NCBI RefSeq assembly: GCF_009720745.1
Contig: NZ_WNKX01000006.1
Coordinates: 248,001 to 312,000 of the forward strand
Direction: 5' to 3'
Length of the DNA: 64,000 bases
Source of the DNA: Massilia eburnea
GTDB lineage: Bacteria; Pseudomonadota; Gammaproteobacteria; Burkholderiales; Burkholderiaceae_D
Shown in pieces: positions 39,761 through 47,161 of the stretch. Each line of letters starts with the position of its first letter. Position 1 is the stretch's first letter. The notes below the pieces were generated by a model. That model did not search any database. It worked only from the letters and a program-made list of their open reading frames with translations, and had not been told where the DNA came from. The translations under genes were made by a program, and so were the position numbers.

Positions 39761-40510
39761 TCAGTCGATCCAGTCAATATCCTTGCCGAGCGCCAGGCTC
39801 AGGCGCTGCCAGCGCGAGGCCACGGTGGCGTCGATCTGGTTGGAGGCGGTATCGACCTTGCAGCCGCCGCGCTCGATGGTCGGGTCGTCGATGACGCGCC
39901 AGCCGCCTTTGTCGAGTTCTTCGGCAATGCTTTCGCGGACGACGGCGGCGTCTTCCGGGTTCAGGATCAGCAGCGCGGGCTGCTGCAGAACGGGCAGGTA
40001 TTCGATGGCTTCGCGCACGACCGGCAGGATCAGTTCGGGCTTGACGCGCAGGGCGGTCTTGATCATGCCCTTGGCCAGGTGCAGGGCCAGTTCCAGCACC
40101 TCATTGCTGATGGCCTGGTCGGCTTCGCGCAGGGCGGTGCTGAAATTGTCTGCGATCTGGCGCACGGGGGCGATGGCTTGTTCGCTCGCGGCGCGTTGTT
40201 CGTCCAGGGCTTGCGCCATGCCTTCTTCGTGGCCGGCCTTGAAACCCTCGTCGTAGCCTTGCTGGCGGGCTTGCTCGCGGATGGCGGCCAGTTCTTCTTC
40301 GGTGGGGTAGTCGAGGGCGGGGACGTGTTCTTCGCCGGCGTATTCGGCTTCCTGGACTTCGGCTTGTGCGGCGGCTTCTTGCGCTGCGATGGCGCGGGCT
40401 TCTTCTTCCTCGCGTTCGCGCTGCGCTACTGCGCTGGGGCGTGAGTCGCCGAAGGAACGCAGTTCCCAGCGTTGGTAGGCGGTTTGCTGTTCTTTTGGGA
40501 TGGTCGTCAT
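39761..40510 (-). CDS. fliH: Flagellar export ATPase regulator FliH
   Basis: FliH holds FliI inactive and links it to the C ring. It has 249 residues: an N-terminal basic/Trp-containing segment ([11 protein letters not shown]), a long acidic Ala/Glu-rich coiled coil (about residues 30-120), and a C-terminal V-ATPase-E-like domain ([27 protein letters not shown]). The gene is separated from fliG by a REP-type repeat pair inside the operon, whose other junctions overlap or are short. Confidence 0.95.
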   Translation of the reverse strand: MTTIPKEQQTAYQRWELRSFGDSRPSAVAQREREEEEARAIAAQEAAAQAEVQEAEYAGEEHVPALDYPTEEELAAIREQARQQGYDEGFKAGHEEGMAQALDEQRAASEQAIAPVRQIADNFSTALREADQAISNEVLELALHLAKGMIKTALRVKPELILPVVREAIEYLPVLQQPALLILNPEDAAVVRESIAEELDKGGWRVIDDPTIERGGCKVDTASNQIDATVASRWQRLSLALGKDIDWID

Positions 40511-40526
40511 TGCTATGCTTGCTTTT

Positions 40527-40625
40527 AACCCGGTAAACCTGGGTCAGACCCAAGGGTCAGACCCGACCGACGGCTATCGCGGACCAGGGGTCTGACCCTT
40601 GGGCCTGACCCGGACTTGCCGGGTT
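40527..40625. repeat. REP-type inverted repeat pair between fliG and fliH
   Basis: AACCCGGTAAACC and two GGGTCAGACCC cores (40527-40563) face the reverse-complement arm (about 40588-40625, ending ACTTGCCGGGTT) across about 24 bp. It fills nearly all of the 120-bp gap between the fliG stop and the fliH start, inside an otherwise tightly packed operon. In the transcript it would fold into a long hairpin. Confidence 0.75.
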
Positions 40626-40630
40626 GAAGG

Positions 40631-41629
40631 TTAAACAAACGAATCCTCACCCTTACCACCCAGCACAATCTGCCCTTCATCCGCCAGTCGCCGCACAATC
40701 TGCAGGATCTGCTTCTGCTGCGTCTCCACCTCAGACAAGCGCACCGGCCCTTTATTCTCCAGGTCTTCGCGCATCATCTCCGACGCACGCGCCGACATGT
40801 TCTTGAAGATCTTGTCGCGCAAATCAGGCGAAGCACCCTTCAGCGCAATGATCAGCATCTCCGACTGCACCTCGCGCAGCAGCAACTGGATACCGCGGTC
40901 ATCAACATCGATCAGGTTATCGAACACGAACATTTCGTCCATGATCTTCTGCGCCATATCGTTGTCGTAGTTCTTGATGTTATCCATCACGTTCTGTTCC
41001 TGCTCGCCGGACATGAAGTTCAGGATCTCAGCCGCCGCGCGTACACCGCCCAGCGTCGATTTCTTGATGTTTTCATTACCGGACAAGAGCTTGGTCAGCA
41101 CGTCGTTCAGTTCGCGCAGCGCCGCCGGCTGCACACCATCCAGTGTAGCGATACGCAGCACCGCATCGTTGCGCAGGCGGTCGGTGAAATGGCCCAGGAT
41201 TTCACAAGCCTGGTCGCGTTCCAGGTGCACCAGGATGGTGGCAATGATCTGCGGATGTTCGTTGCGGATCAATTCCGCCACCGACTGCGAATCCATCCAC
41301 TTCAGCGATTCGATGCCGGAAGCATCCTTGCCGCCCAAAATGCGCGACAGCAGCACGGACGCCTTGTCGTCGCCCAGCGCCTTGGTCAGCACCTGGCGGA
41401 TGTATTCGTCCGAATCGAGGCCCACGGTGGATGCGGCCGCGTACTGGTCGCGGAAATCGTCCAGCACATCGACCACCATCTCATGCGGGATGTTCTTCAT
41501 GGTCGCCATCGACGCGCCCAGCTTGAGCACTTCGCGCGGGCCGAGGAATTTCATTACTTCAGCGGCTTCGGCCTCACCCATCGCGAGCATCAGGATGGCG
41601 GCCTTTTGCAATCCGGTATTCTCAGTCAT
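40631..41629 (-). CDS. fliG: Flagellar motor switch protein FliG
   Basis: FliG couples the stator to the MS ring. The 332-residue protein has the N-terminal FliF-binding domain (GLQKAAILMLAMGEAEAAEVM), the middle domain with the EHPQ motif (RNEHPQIIATILVHL), and the C-terminal torque domain with conserved charged helix residues (LKGASPDLRDKIFKNMSAR; MMREDLENKGPVRLSEVE). Length and motifs are canonical. The start overlaps the fliF stop by 8 nt. Confidence 0.97.
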   Translation of the reverse strand: MTENTGLQKAAILMLAMGEAEAAEVMKFLGPREVLKLGASMATMKNIPHEMVVDVLDDFRDQYAAASTVGLDSDEYIRQVLTKALGDDKASVLLSRILGGKDASGIESLKWMDSQSVAELIRNEHPQIIATILVHLERDQACEILGHFTDRLRNDAVLRIATLDGVQPAALRELNDVLTKLLSGNENIKKSTLGGVRAAAEILNFMSGEQEQNVMDNIKNYDNDMAQKIMDEMFVFDNLIDVDDRGIQLLLREVQSEMLIIALKGASPDLRDKIFKNMSARASEMMREDLENKGPVRLSEVETQQKQILQIVRRLADEGQIVLGGKGEDSFV

Positions 41630-43358
41630 TGTTGCCTATCCATTCCTTGATGACGTTGGCGACGATGCGCGGATCTTCCGCTGCCAGTTTTTTCGCCAGC
41701 GCCAGGTTGTCGCGGTAGGTGCGGGCAGTGTTTTCTTCCATCTTGGCGATCTCCTCCGCCAGCAATTCTTCCGGTGTCGGGCCGAGCGGTTCGGCGATCG
41801 GCTCTGGTTCCGGTTCCGGTTCCGGCTCGTTGATCGCATCGATCTTCTTGAATACCGGACGCATCATTGGACGCACGATACGCAGCAGGATGTAAAGCAG
41901 GATCAGGGCTGTGATCAGGAACTTCGCCAGCTCCTTGGCCAGCGGCAAGTTGGCCGGATCGCGCCACCATTCCAGCGGGGCTTCCGGTTCCTTGTCGACA
42001 CCGTCGAACGGCGCATTGGCCACGCTGACGGAATCGCCGCGGTCCTGGTTATAGCCCATGGCTTCCTTGACCAGGCTGTTGATCTTCGCCATCTCATCCG
42101 CGCTCAGCGGTTTGACCACGACCTTGCCGTTTTTATCGATGGTCCGACGATAGTTTACTACGACGCCCACGGTCATGCGCTTCAGTCCGGCCATTGCCTT
42201 CTGTTCATAGCGCACGGTCTTGTCGACCTCATAATTGGTTGTCGATTCCTTATGCGAAGGACCGGTCGCGGTGGTGGCTGCGCCCGTTCCTGGCTGACCC
42301 GGAGCTCCGGCAGTGCCTGGCGGCGTGGTAGTCAGCGGGGCAGTGGCAACGCCCGGCGGCTGGTTCGACAGCGCGCCCGGAATGCCGCCAGGATTGCTGT
42401 TGGCGGTGCCGCTGGTCTCGCTGCTCTGCTGGCTGCGGATGGCCGAAGCGGCCGGCGGCGAATTCGGCTTGAAGGATTCCGCAGCCTGCTCGATGGCGGA
42501 GAAGTCCACATCGGCCACCGCTTCGGCGCGCACATTGCCTTCGCCTACGATCGGCTTGATGATGGATTCGACTTGTTTGATGACTTGGTTCTGCAACTCC
42601 TGCACGTACTTGAGCTGCGAGGCATCGAGATTCTTGGCGTTATTGGCCGCGTTGCCGTTCTTGTTCAGGTCGGAAACCAGATTGCCGGCCTGGTCCACCA
42701 CGGTGACGTTAGCAGGCGACAATTCCGGCACGGAAGAGGCAACCAGGTGCACGATGGCGCTGACCTGGGCCGGATCGATCATGCGGTTGGCATGCAACTG
42801 CAGGATCACGGAAGCGGTCGGCTTCTGCTGGTCACGCACGAAGACGGAAGGTTTCGGCAGCGCCAGGTGGACGCGCGCCGATTCGACCGCGCCAATGGAC
42901 TGGATGGAGCGCGCCAGTTCACCTTCCAGCGCGCGCTGGTAATTCACCTGTTCCAGGAACTGGGAAACGCCCAGCTTCTGGTTTTCCATGACTTCAAAGC
43001 CGACATTGCCGCCTTTTGGCAGGCCCTGCTGCGCCAAGCGCAGGCGCACGCTATGTACCTGTTCGGAAGGCACCAGGATAGCCTGGCCACCTTCAGCCAG
43101 CTTGTACTTGACCTGCATCTGGTCGAGGGCCGCCGTGATGGCGCCGCCATCCTTGTCCGTGTAATTGGCGAACAGGACCTTGTAGTCCGATTCCTTATTC
43201 CACAGCCACAGGATCAGGAGCAGGGCCAGCACGCCCGCGACAGCCGCGCCGCGCACCACCATCTTGCCCATAGGGGTCTGGAAGAAGGCAAAGCGGCCCT
43301 GAGGCGCCTGCTGGGCTTCTGGATCTTCGATGTCGACTTGTTCGGCGGCTGCAGCCAT
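41622..43358 (-). CDS. fliF: Flagellar MS-ring protein FliF
   Basis: FliF makes the membrane MS ring on which the basal body is built. It has 578 residues with membrane segments near residues 33-50 (GAAVAGVLALLLILWLW) and 455-475 (LAKFLITALILLYILLRIV). The YscJ-like periplasmic domain lies between (YKVLFANYTDKDGG; RALEGELARSIQSIGAVESARVHLALP). A C-terminal FliG-binding tail ends the protein. A Gly/Thr/Pro-rich linker spans about residues 315-375. It is divergent from fliE with a 169-bp gap. Confidence 0.96.
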   Translation of the reverse strand: MAAAAEQVDIEDPEAQQAPQGRFAFFQTPMGKMVVRGAAVAGVLALLLILWLWNKESDYKVLFANYTDKDGGAITAALDQMQVKYKLAEGGQAILVPSEQVHSVRLRLAQQGLPKGGNVGFEVMENQKLGVSQFLEQVNYQRALEGELARSIQSIGAVESARVHLALPKPSVFVRDQQKPTASVILQLHANRMIDPAQVSAIVHLVASSVPELSPANVTVVDQAGNLVSDLNKNGNAANNAKNLDASQLKYVQELQNQVIKQVESIIKPIVGEGNVRAEAVADVDFSAIEQAAESFKPNSPPAASAIRSQQSSETSGTANSNPGGIPGALSNQPPGVATAPLTTTPPGTAGAPGQPGTGAATTATGPSHKESTTNYEVDKTVRYEQKAMAGLKRMTVGVVVNYRRTIDKNGKVVVKPLSADEMAKINSLVKEAMGYNQDRGDSVSVANAPFDGVDKEPEAPLEWWRDPANLPLAKELAKFLITALILLYILLRIVRPMMRPVFKKIDAINEPEPEPEPEPIAEPLGPTPEELLAEEIAKMEENTARTYRDNLALAKKLAAEDPRIVANVIKEWIGNND

Positions 43359-43527
43359 GGGTAATCACTGTGGGTTAATGGGCCTGTTGCACATTATCAG
43401 GCGCTGTTGCGCCATTTAAAGGCCTGAATAGGCGCCCGTTTGCCTTCCTGCTCAGGGCTATCCCCTTGCTTTCACAAGGGTATTCTGGAAGCCTGAAAAC
43501 AGGAATATTGTATCTTGGAGTCAATAT

Positions 43528-43869
43528 ATGAGAACAGGCGGAATTGATTCTAGCCAAATCCAGGCCATGATCGCCCAGCTGCATGCGGCTGCGACGCGGC
43601 CCTCGGCCACCCCGCCGGCGATCCAGACCGAGCAGGCGGTACAGAAGCCGGACTTCAGCAACGCCCTGAAGGGTGCGCTGGACTCGGTCCAAGCCAGCCA
43701 GGACCAGGCGGAAGGCCTGAGCAAGCGCTTCCAGATGGGAGATGATTCGGTCAACCTCTCGGATGTGATGATTTCGATGCAAAAAGCCAGCATCCAGTTT
43801 CAGGCCACCGCACAGGTGCGGAATAAGCTGGTGCAGGCGTATCACGACATCATGAACATGCAAGTCTAA
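43528..43869 (+). CDS. fliE: MS-ring/rod adaptor FliE
   Basis: FliE joins the MS ring to the rod and is the first protein exported. The 113-residue protein ends with the conserved NLSDVMISMQKASIQFQATAQVRNKLVQAYHDIMNMQV segment. A GGAG Shine-Dalgarno stands 8 nt before the ATG. It is transcribed alone, divergently from fliF-K, and ends before a long palindromic terminator. Confidence 0.95.
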   Translation: MRTGGIDSSQIQAMIAQLHAAATRPSATPPAIQTEQAVQKPDFSNALKGALDSVQASQDQAEGLSKRFQMGDDSVNLSDVMISMQKASIQFQATAQVRNKLVQAYHDIMNMQV

Positions 43870-43888
43870 GAAGTAAAAAAGCGGACGT

Positions 43889-43941
43889 AAAAAAGGGGAC
43901 GTAACACATTTTCTTCGAAAATGTGTTACGTCCCCTTTTTT
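43889..43941. terminator. Perfect 24-bp palindrome between fliE and the ycgR-like gene (bidirectional terminator)
   Basis: 43889-43912 pairs perfectly with 43918-43941 around a C-TTC-G loop; both strands end in six or more Ts. It separates convergent fliE and the gene ending at 43962. Its arms begin AAAAAAGGGGACGT and share no sequence with the flgL/fliR palindrome, so it is a different repeat family. Confidence 0.82.
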
Positions 43942-43961
43942 TGATGCCGCTTTTTACGTGC

Positions 43962-44726
43962 TTATTCGAGGCCAGCGATGCGGGCGTTGCGTTCGCGCTC
44001 GAGCTTGGTGATGTAGCGCTGCACGGCATTCAAAGCAGAGCGCGGCATGTCGACAAACTGGCAGCCCAGGCGACGGTTGGATTTGTTGTTTAAAAGCGTC
44101 AGGTCCAGCGAGTTGCGGATCTGCAGGCCGGTGGTAATCGTGCCAATTTCAGGTAGTTCAATGCGGCAGTCGCTGTAGACCTTGCCGATCGTGTCGCCCA
44201 ATACCAGGCTGTTGTCGAGAATTGCAATGCCACCACAGCTGATGTCGGCCAGCGGGAAGGCTTTGCTGCCGCCGCCCAGTTCGGCCGGTTGCGGGATCAG
44301 TGCGCGCACGGGATTTGTGACCGGCGTCGCCATGCGGTAGAACTCGCGGCGCTGCAGGCGGATCAGGCTGGTAGGCAGGAGCATCTTGAAGGCAGGGCTG
44401 CCTTCAAATGTGCAGGACTCAATGTGGTTACCTCCGAACATGATGCGGATCTTGTCGAGTGTGGTCTCGAATGACAGGCGCTTTGCGCCCAGGATGCGGC
44501 GGTTCTGGTCGGGGCTGATGGAGCAGTCGAGGATGACGTTGCCGCCTTCGGCATCGACTTCCAGGATGGACGTGACGCACACGTCGGACTCGCCCGCCAC
44601 CAGCATGCGGATCAGCTGGTTTTTCTCGCCGATGCTACGCAGCAGGGCAGTGATTTCCCGGGGCGACGAAACCTCGAAATCATGCCAGTTCTCCATGTCC
44701 GAGTCCGATATATAGCTGTGCATCAA
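43962..44726 (-). CDS. ycgR: PilZ-domain flagellar brake protein, YcgR-like
   Basis: YcgR binds cyclic-di-GMP and slows the flagellar motor. The 254-residue protein has an N-terminal YcgR domain (about 15-115) and a C-terminal PilZ domain with both c-di-GMP-binding motifs: R127-E-F-Y-R131 and D161-I-S163-C-G-G166. The start overlaps the upstream FlhB-C-like gene by 4 nt, so it is the last gene of the fliD operon and probably under sigma28 control. It connects the operon to the cyclase genes at 15634 and 52371. Confidence 0.93.
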   Translation of the reverse strand: MMHSYISDSDMENWHDFEVSSPREITALLRSIGEKNQLIRMLVAGESDVCVTSILEVDAEGGNVILDCSISPDQNRRILGAKRLSFETTLDKIRIMFGGNHIESCTFEGSPAFKMLLPTSLIRLQRREFYRMATPVTNPVRALIPQPAELGGGSKAFPLADISCGGIAILDNSLVLGDTIGKVYSDCRIELPEIGTITTGLQIRNSLDLTLLNNKSNRRLGCQFVDMPRSALNAVQRYITKLERERNARIAGLE

Positions 44727-45079
44727 AGTCCATTGTCTGGGGAATCATTCGGTACGCTGAGATCCGGCGCCGGGGGCGGGGGCTTGCCAGTCTTTTGCGC
44801 TGCTTCAATATGATAAAGCCATGCTAACAGTTCCGCAATTACACGGTAGAGCATGGGCGGGATCTGGTGGTCCAGGTCCACCTCCATCAGTAATGAAACC
44901 AGCTCCTTCGACTCGTGGATGTGCACGCCGTGCTCGGCAGCGACGGCAATAATCTGTTCAGCGACCAGGCCGCGTCCTTTGGCCACCACTTTCGGCGCCG
45001 CTTCCCCGCTTTTGTAGGCGAGGGCGACGGCGCTTTGCAGCGGCCTGCGCGGCGGATCCTGGCTGTCAGCTTGCGCCAT
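44723..45079 (-). CDS. Stand-alone FlhB C-terminal-domain paralogue (FlhX-like)
   Basis: The ATG at 45079 with GGAGG 6 nt upstream gives 118 residues. After about 17 residues the sequence parallels the FlhB cytoplasmic domain just after its cleavage site: AVALAYKSGEAAPKVVAKG here against AVALKYAEGAKGAPRVVAKG in FlhB, then HIHESKELVSLLMEVDLDHQIPPMLYRVIAELLAW. There are no membrane segments and no NPTH motif. Such FlhB-C homologues occur in other bacteria and can substitute partly for the cleaved domain; here that role is inference. It overlaps both neighbours in the operon. Confidence 0.88.
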   Translation of the reverse strand: MAQADSQDPPRRPLQSAVALAYKSGEAAPKVVAKGRGLVAEQIIAVAAEHGVHIHESKELVSLLMEVDLDHQIPPMLYRVIAELLAWLYHIEAAQKTGKPPPPAPDLSVPNDSPDNGL

Positions 45080-46346
45080 CGTTGGCCTCCGCATTGATGG
45101 CGAGCGAGGTCAGCGGCGCACCGGCCGCATCCATTGCCTGCTGCAGGGCGCCGGCCCAGGCGCGCAGCGTGGCCGCCGTGTCTTCCGAGCCGGACTGCAC
45201 CGAAATGTGGACCTGGTCGCCAACCAGGGTGACGTTGGCGGCGACCTTGCCCAGCATGGGGAAGCGGAAGCGCACGCCGCTGCGCCAGACGGAATCTGCG
45301 CCGTCACCATCGCGGCCTTCGCGGCGTGCACCTTGGCCGCCTTCATCGCTTTGCTGCTGGTCGCGCTCGACCAGCCATTGCATCTGCTGTCCCGGCCAAG
45401 CCTCGCCTTGCCACATGACTTTGCCCTGCTCGTGCGTGTGCAATTGCTGGTTGATCATTTGGGCCGCCGACAAGTCGGGCCCGGCTAACGTTTTTGCCAT
45501 TGCGTCGGCCTGGCCCTGGGTGGCGGCCTGGCGCTGCATCTGCGGTTCGCGCTGCAAGTCTTGCAGGGAGCGCTTGCCTTCGGCCCATTCGGCCACGTGG
45601 GATTCGTAGAACAGGCCACTGTCGCCAAGGGCGCGCTGAAGGCCTTCGCTGAGTTTGCCCGTGTCGGGCGGGCCACCGGTGCTCAATGGCGTCTTGCCGT
45701 TGATGGTGACCGGAACACCGGGCGCGGTGTAGGCCGACGCGAGAGCGCTGGCAATGGCACGCGCGGCCGGGCTCAAGGCGGCTTGCGGTGTGTCCTTTCC
45801 GAGGGAGGGCAACTGGTCGGCGGGCACCAGCGGCGCCTTGCTCAACAGTGCCGCACCGGGGCTCAGCGCGCGGCCGCCCTGGGCTTGCGCTGCCGCGGCC
45901 TGGCCGGGATGTGCGCCTTCCGCTTCCGCCGCTTGCGGTTGCTTGCCGCTGAGGTTGAGGATGGCGGCTTCCTGAGACGGAAGGCGTCCATCGCCCGGCA
46001 TCTCGGGCATCTGGTCGCCGGCGACGAAAGTGGCCATCTGGCCGGCCTGTGGGCTGCCTGCGCCCACTTGCAGCGTGGCGCGCGGCTGGCCGCTGACCAC
46101 CGTCAACGGCAGCTCGTCGCCGGTATTGATACCGTTGGGCAGCAGCATGCGCGCATTGGTGTCGGCCACGCGTACCAGGAAACTGCCATCGGAGAATTTA
46201 CTGAGGACCTGGGCGGGCAGGGTTTGCCCGACCATTTGGGAGAGGGCGCGCTGGAAGGCTTCCTGGCGGGGCGCGGCAACCGCGGGCGCGGCCGACGCCG
46301 CACTGGTGGCACTGACGCCCCGGACATCCAGGCGCGGGGGCAGCAT
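45066..46346 (-). CDS. Second FliK-like hook-length control domain protein
   Basis: The 426-residue protein has a C-terminal Flg_hook-type domain (RFRFPMLGKVAANVTLVGDQVHISVQ, then ATLRAWAGALQQAMDAAGAPL), an N-terminal segment TLPAQVLSKFSDGSFLVRVAD and a long Ala/Gln/Pro-rich middle. It differs from the fliK at 36414 in lacking the LNPPDLGPLQV motif. It lies between fliT and the FlhB-C paralogue, overlapping the latter by 14 nt. A FliK-like protein encoded beside a FlhB-C-like protein suggests they act together; this is inference. Confidence 0.8.
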   Translation of the reverse strand: MLPPRLDVRGVSATSAASAAPAVAAPRQEAFQRALSQMVGQTLPAQVLSKFSDGSFLVRVADTNARMLLPNGINTGDELPLTVVSGQPRATLQVGAGSPQAGQMATFVAGDQMPEMPGDGRLPSQEAAILNLSGKQPQAAEAEGAHPGQAAAAQAQGGRALSPGAALLSKAPLVPADQLPSLGKDTPQAALSPAARAIASALASAYTAPGVPVTINGKTPLSTGGPPDTGKLSEGLQRALGDSGLFYESHVAEWAEGKRSLQDLQREPQMQRQAATQGQADAMAKTLAGPDLSAAQMINQQLHTHEQGKVMWQGEAWPGQQMQWLVERDQQQSDEGGQGARREGRDGDGADSVWRSGVRFRFPMLGKVAANVTLVGDQVHISVQSGSEDTAATLRAWAGALQQAMDAAGAPLTSLAINAEANDGAS

Positions 46347-46360
46347 GATCGCCGCCCCGA

Positions 46361-46687
46361 TCAGACGGCGCCGTAGGCGGCGGCCAGGCGCCGTTCAGTG
46401 CCGGTGTTGTTGATCAGTTTGGACAGCTGCGCCATCCATGGCATGGTCAGGTCGCGGATCTGGCGGTCATCGTCCAGCATCTGCTTGATCAGGCCCAGCT
46501 TCTGCTGGCGCTCGCCCGCGTCCAGCGTGACTGCCTCTTCGTTGCCGCGCAGGGCGGCGACGTGGGCCGTCACCTGGGTTTCCAGCGCTTCCAGCCCATC
46601 CCAGTCTGCTACCGTTGCTGCCGCCACCATCTTGCGGGTCAGTGCTGCCATGGCGGTGTAGGCGGTCAATACTTCTACGTTCGTCAT
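46361..46687 (-). CDS. fliT: Flagellar export chaperone FliT
   Basis: FliT is the chaperone for the cap protein FliD. ATG at 46687 (MTNVEVLTAYTAMAALTRKM), with AAGGA 5 nt upstream, gives 108 residues; the ATG at 46693 is too close to that Shine-Dalgarno. It is all-helical, with the FliT-like central pattern DWDGLEALETQVTAHVAAL and C-terminal LIKQMLDDDRQIRDL. It follows fliS in the usual fliDST order. Confidence 0.88.
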   Translation of the reverse strand: MTNVEVLTAYTAMAALTRKMVAAATVADWDGLEALETQVTAHVAALRGNEEAVTLDAGERQQKLGLIKQMLDDDRQIRDLTMPWMAQLSKLINNTGTERRLAAAYGAV

Positions 46688-46699
46688 TGTCATCCTTTG

Positions 46700-47140
46700 T
46701 TACATGCTGGCGAAGGCAGCAGGCTGGGCATTCGTGTTGGCTGCGGTATTGGCGCCGCCGATCTGGTTCCAGGTGTCGCGCAAGTCGGCCAGCAGGCCGC
46801 GCACCTCGTCCAGGATGGCCGGGTCGTTCTTGATGTTTGCTTCCAGCAGGCGGCGGCTCATGTAGTCGTACAGCGCGTCCAGGTTGCGGGCGATCTCGCC
46901 GCCGACTTCCTTGTCCAGGCTGGCTTTCAGGCCATCGTCGATGATGCGGATGGCTTTGGAGATGGCATTGCCTTTTTCCTGCACATTGCCTGCCTTCATT
47001 TGGGTGATACCGGTCATGATCGCGGCCAATGCGCCGTCGTACAGCATCACGATCAGCTTATGGGGCGAGGCCGACGTGACGCCGGTTTCCAGGCCGACTT
47101 TCGCATAGGCATTGACGCCGCGTGAGGTAGTTCCAAACAT
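46700..47140 (-). CDS. fliS: Flagellin export chaperone FliS
   Basis: FliS binds the flagellin C-terminus in the cytosol. The 146-residue protein shows the family hallmarks AYAKVGLETGVTSASPHKLIVMLYDGAL near the N-terminus and GGEIARNLDALYDYMSRRLLEANIKND in the second half, plus a disordered Asn/Ala tail. It starts 21 nt after fliD and is followed closely by fliT. Confidence 0.96.
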   Translation of the reverse strand: MFGTTSRGVNAYAKVGLETGVTSASPHKLIVMLYDGALAAIMTGITQMKAGNVQEKGNAISKAIRIIDDGLKASLDKEVGGEIARNLDALYDYMSRRLLEANIKNDPAILDEVRGLLADLRDTWNQIGGANTAANTNAQPAAFASM

Positions 47141-47161
47141 AATCTCTCCTTAATCCTGTAC

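Noticed and set aside
40974..43364. 796-codon plus-strand frame opposite fliG/fliF
   Set aside because: Both sense genes are certain by motif and context; the antisense product lacks any domain.
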